In this document: positions 62,436 to 64,000 of the stretch, piece after piece
How positions within the stretch are numbered: position 1 is the stretch's first letter
How the letters are laid out: each line of letters opens with the position of its first letter
Origin: Asterias rubens
Lineage: Eukaryota; Echinodermata; Asteroidea; Forcipulatida; Asteriidae
Assembly (NCBI RefSeq): GCF_902459465.1
Contig: NC_047062.1
Span: 2,978,501 to 3,042,500, forward strand
Direction of reading: 5' to 3'
DNA length: 64,000 nt
Made by a program: the position numbers and the translations under genes
Notes under the pieces: generated by a model
Database searches by the model: none
Told to the model about the DNA's origin: nothing
What the model saw: the letters and a program-made list of their open reading frames with translations, nothing else

Positions 62436-64000
62436 CAAAATAAAAAAAAAAACATGAAAAAACTAACCTCAAAACACGGAAGTGAAGTACGCAAACCTGC
62501 CGCGTTACGGGTGATTTTTTATCTCACACTATCAGTCCTGAGTTATATTTTTTTTCCATCAACAACCCTTTTCAAGAATTTGAGATTTGATGATCGGTTG
62601 TGTTGGCCATGTTTTGTGAACTTCTTTGGCAACAAACTCCGTGAATCAAAGATCGGTCGACAACGCACACCGCGCCGAGAAATAGTTGAACTTTGCCCTG
62701 CATCGCATCGCCCTCTGTTGACAAAAGTTGTTCACGTTTGATTAGACTGGGCCCCGAGCCTCAAAGCGTGGGTCAGACGTTCAAGCTCCCCGTTGTACAA
62801 TGGGCAGCCGCTCTACTCGATCCGTCCGAAGTCTAGCCAAGATTTTATGAATGGAACTATCACCGGCCAATCAACAACGGCCAATCATCAAACGGCATGC
62901 GTGAACACTTGGGGGCCATGCTTGTTTGCGGTCCTCATTGGCGATGTGCAGTGACAGGCGGGCGGCACATCAGTCAGTCTTGTATAGTTGCCGCAATGTG
63001 GGAGTTGCGTCGTAATTAAAGTGGAAATGTATTGAAGTTTACACTATTGATCGTAATTAAATGATCTATTATAGGATAGCATTCTTTTTGTAAGCTGGCA
63101 GCACCCCCTTTGCGGGACCACATAATTGTTTGTGTTGGATAATTATTGATGAAAGTTACAACTGAAAATACGTTTATTATTGTGATACTGAAAAAATCCA
63201 ATAACAATTTTAAAAATTTACAAAGTTTAATCCTATTTTATTTGTAGGTAAGTGAGTTCGTGTTGCTTGCAATAAAAATTAACTTCAGACAGTGCGTGGC
63301 CGTACCATCGTTTTAACATAGGATTCGTCTGCAGAAGCAGTGCGTGATAAAGAAACAGTGCGAAGACTTATATCCAAGGAATCCTTTGCCTTCCGTTTTG
63401 TTTAAATAGAAAAAAGACAAAACCAAAACCAAACGGTCCTTTTCAGGGCTACCACAACAAAAACGAGAGTATTGTATATGACTGTTGTTTCTGTTTACAA
63501 TGTATATAGGAACATTTTTTAAACATGCAAAATTCCTTTATAAAATATAAAAGAAATAACAATGGGGACGGCTAAAGTTTTTCCCTCACTTTTATTGTAT
63601 AGCGGTAGTAATGAAAAAAAATGCGCTACCTTATTCTTTGCGTAATCACAAGGACAGGGGATTCACTTTTATTAAACATCGGAGTAGACAGGAAATAAGG
63701 TTGAAATGGGTCTTTCAATAAGGGAATTAAAGTAGGGTGGTTGGCCGGTGTTTCTCCCTCCCTTTTATTGTAGTCCCACAACGAGGATCCACACAACAGA
63801 TTATTGCAACGACGGACGGGCGGACGGACGTAGCGTGTGTGTATGTAGTAATGTATCATGCAGCGTGCACATTAAGCACATGTACACACATGCGAGTTCG
63901 TAAAGCTAGCAATCTGTTAATTGCGCTGCTCAATCTCGAGATTGCACAACCGATGTTGGTGGCACCGTATTGAGCGATGTTCGCCGACGGGTTGCGCTAC

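Larger units (their letters stand above)
60883..64000. other. upstream side of the DRC7 fragment (intron and/or flank)
   Basis: No further DRC7 exon is recognisable on the minus strand, so the missing N-terminal exons should lie beyond the window. Contents seen are (TCAAT)22, a 254-base foldback, a repeat at 62328-62435 and a comparatively CpG-rich, possibly promoter-like stretch at about 62640-63010 with no identified gene. 63200-64000 shows nothing I can name. Confidence 0.5.

Overview
The window is animal nuclear DNA: AT-rich, with short exons separated by long introns with GT/AG boundaries, and very dense in small transposable elements. Ciliary, sulphur-metabolism and TIR-immunity genes, together with a characteristic set of TTAA-flanked foldback elements and tRNA-derived SINEs, point to a marine deuterostome invertebrate, most likely an echinoderm such as a sea star. 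The phylum-level call is an inference; I could run no database search.

Three protein-coding genes can be rebuilt exon by exon. (1) BPNT1, the lithium-sensitive 3'(2'),5'-bisphosphate nucleotidase, is on the minus strand. It is complete, with 7 coding exons between 39862 (ATG) and 6784 (stop) and 315 residues. A 25.6-kb first intron fills 14117-39736. (2) A complete plus-strand gene at 47847-53357 has 7 coding exons and 657 residues. It encodes an armadillo-type region, then a TIR domain, then a C-terminal SAM domain. The parts are those of SARM1, but the order ARM-TIR-SAM differs from the ARM-SAM-SAM-TIR of SARM1. (3) The C-terminal 361 residues of DRC7 (CCDC135), a nexin-dynein regulatory complex subunit of motile cilia, lie on the minus strand in 7 exons from 60882 to 55010. 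Its N-terminal exons are outside the window. Genes 2 and 3 converge on a 1.65-kb intergenic gap. No operon-like or shared-pathway relation links the three genes.

The rest is repeats. 1-6783 is the 3' flank of BPNT1, with a perfect TTAA-bounded foldback MITE. The BPNT1 introns hold a 47-49-bp minisatellite, tRNA-derived SINEs, a MITE with an internal tandem duplication and a three-level nested insertion (9093-10007). The giant intron 1 carries three copies of one TTAA-type MITE family, LINE 3' ends and several elements with hammerhead-ribozyme-like motifs. Between BPNT1 and the TIR gene, 43003-45890 is an array of modules. Eight start with a direct repeat of AGGTCA-like half sites spaced by 4 bases, and several carry TGACGTCA palindromes; the array is followed by the 3' end of a non-LTR retrotransposon. 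The DRC7 introns and flank hold two large foldbacks, a (TCAAT)22 array and further mobile-element debris.

Most distinctive for follow-up: the ARM-TIR-SAM protein, the CRE/DR4-like module array, the hammerhead-like foldback elements, and the nested insertion whose removal exactly restores a LINE reading frame.
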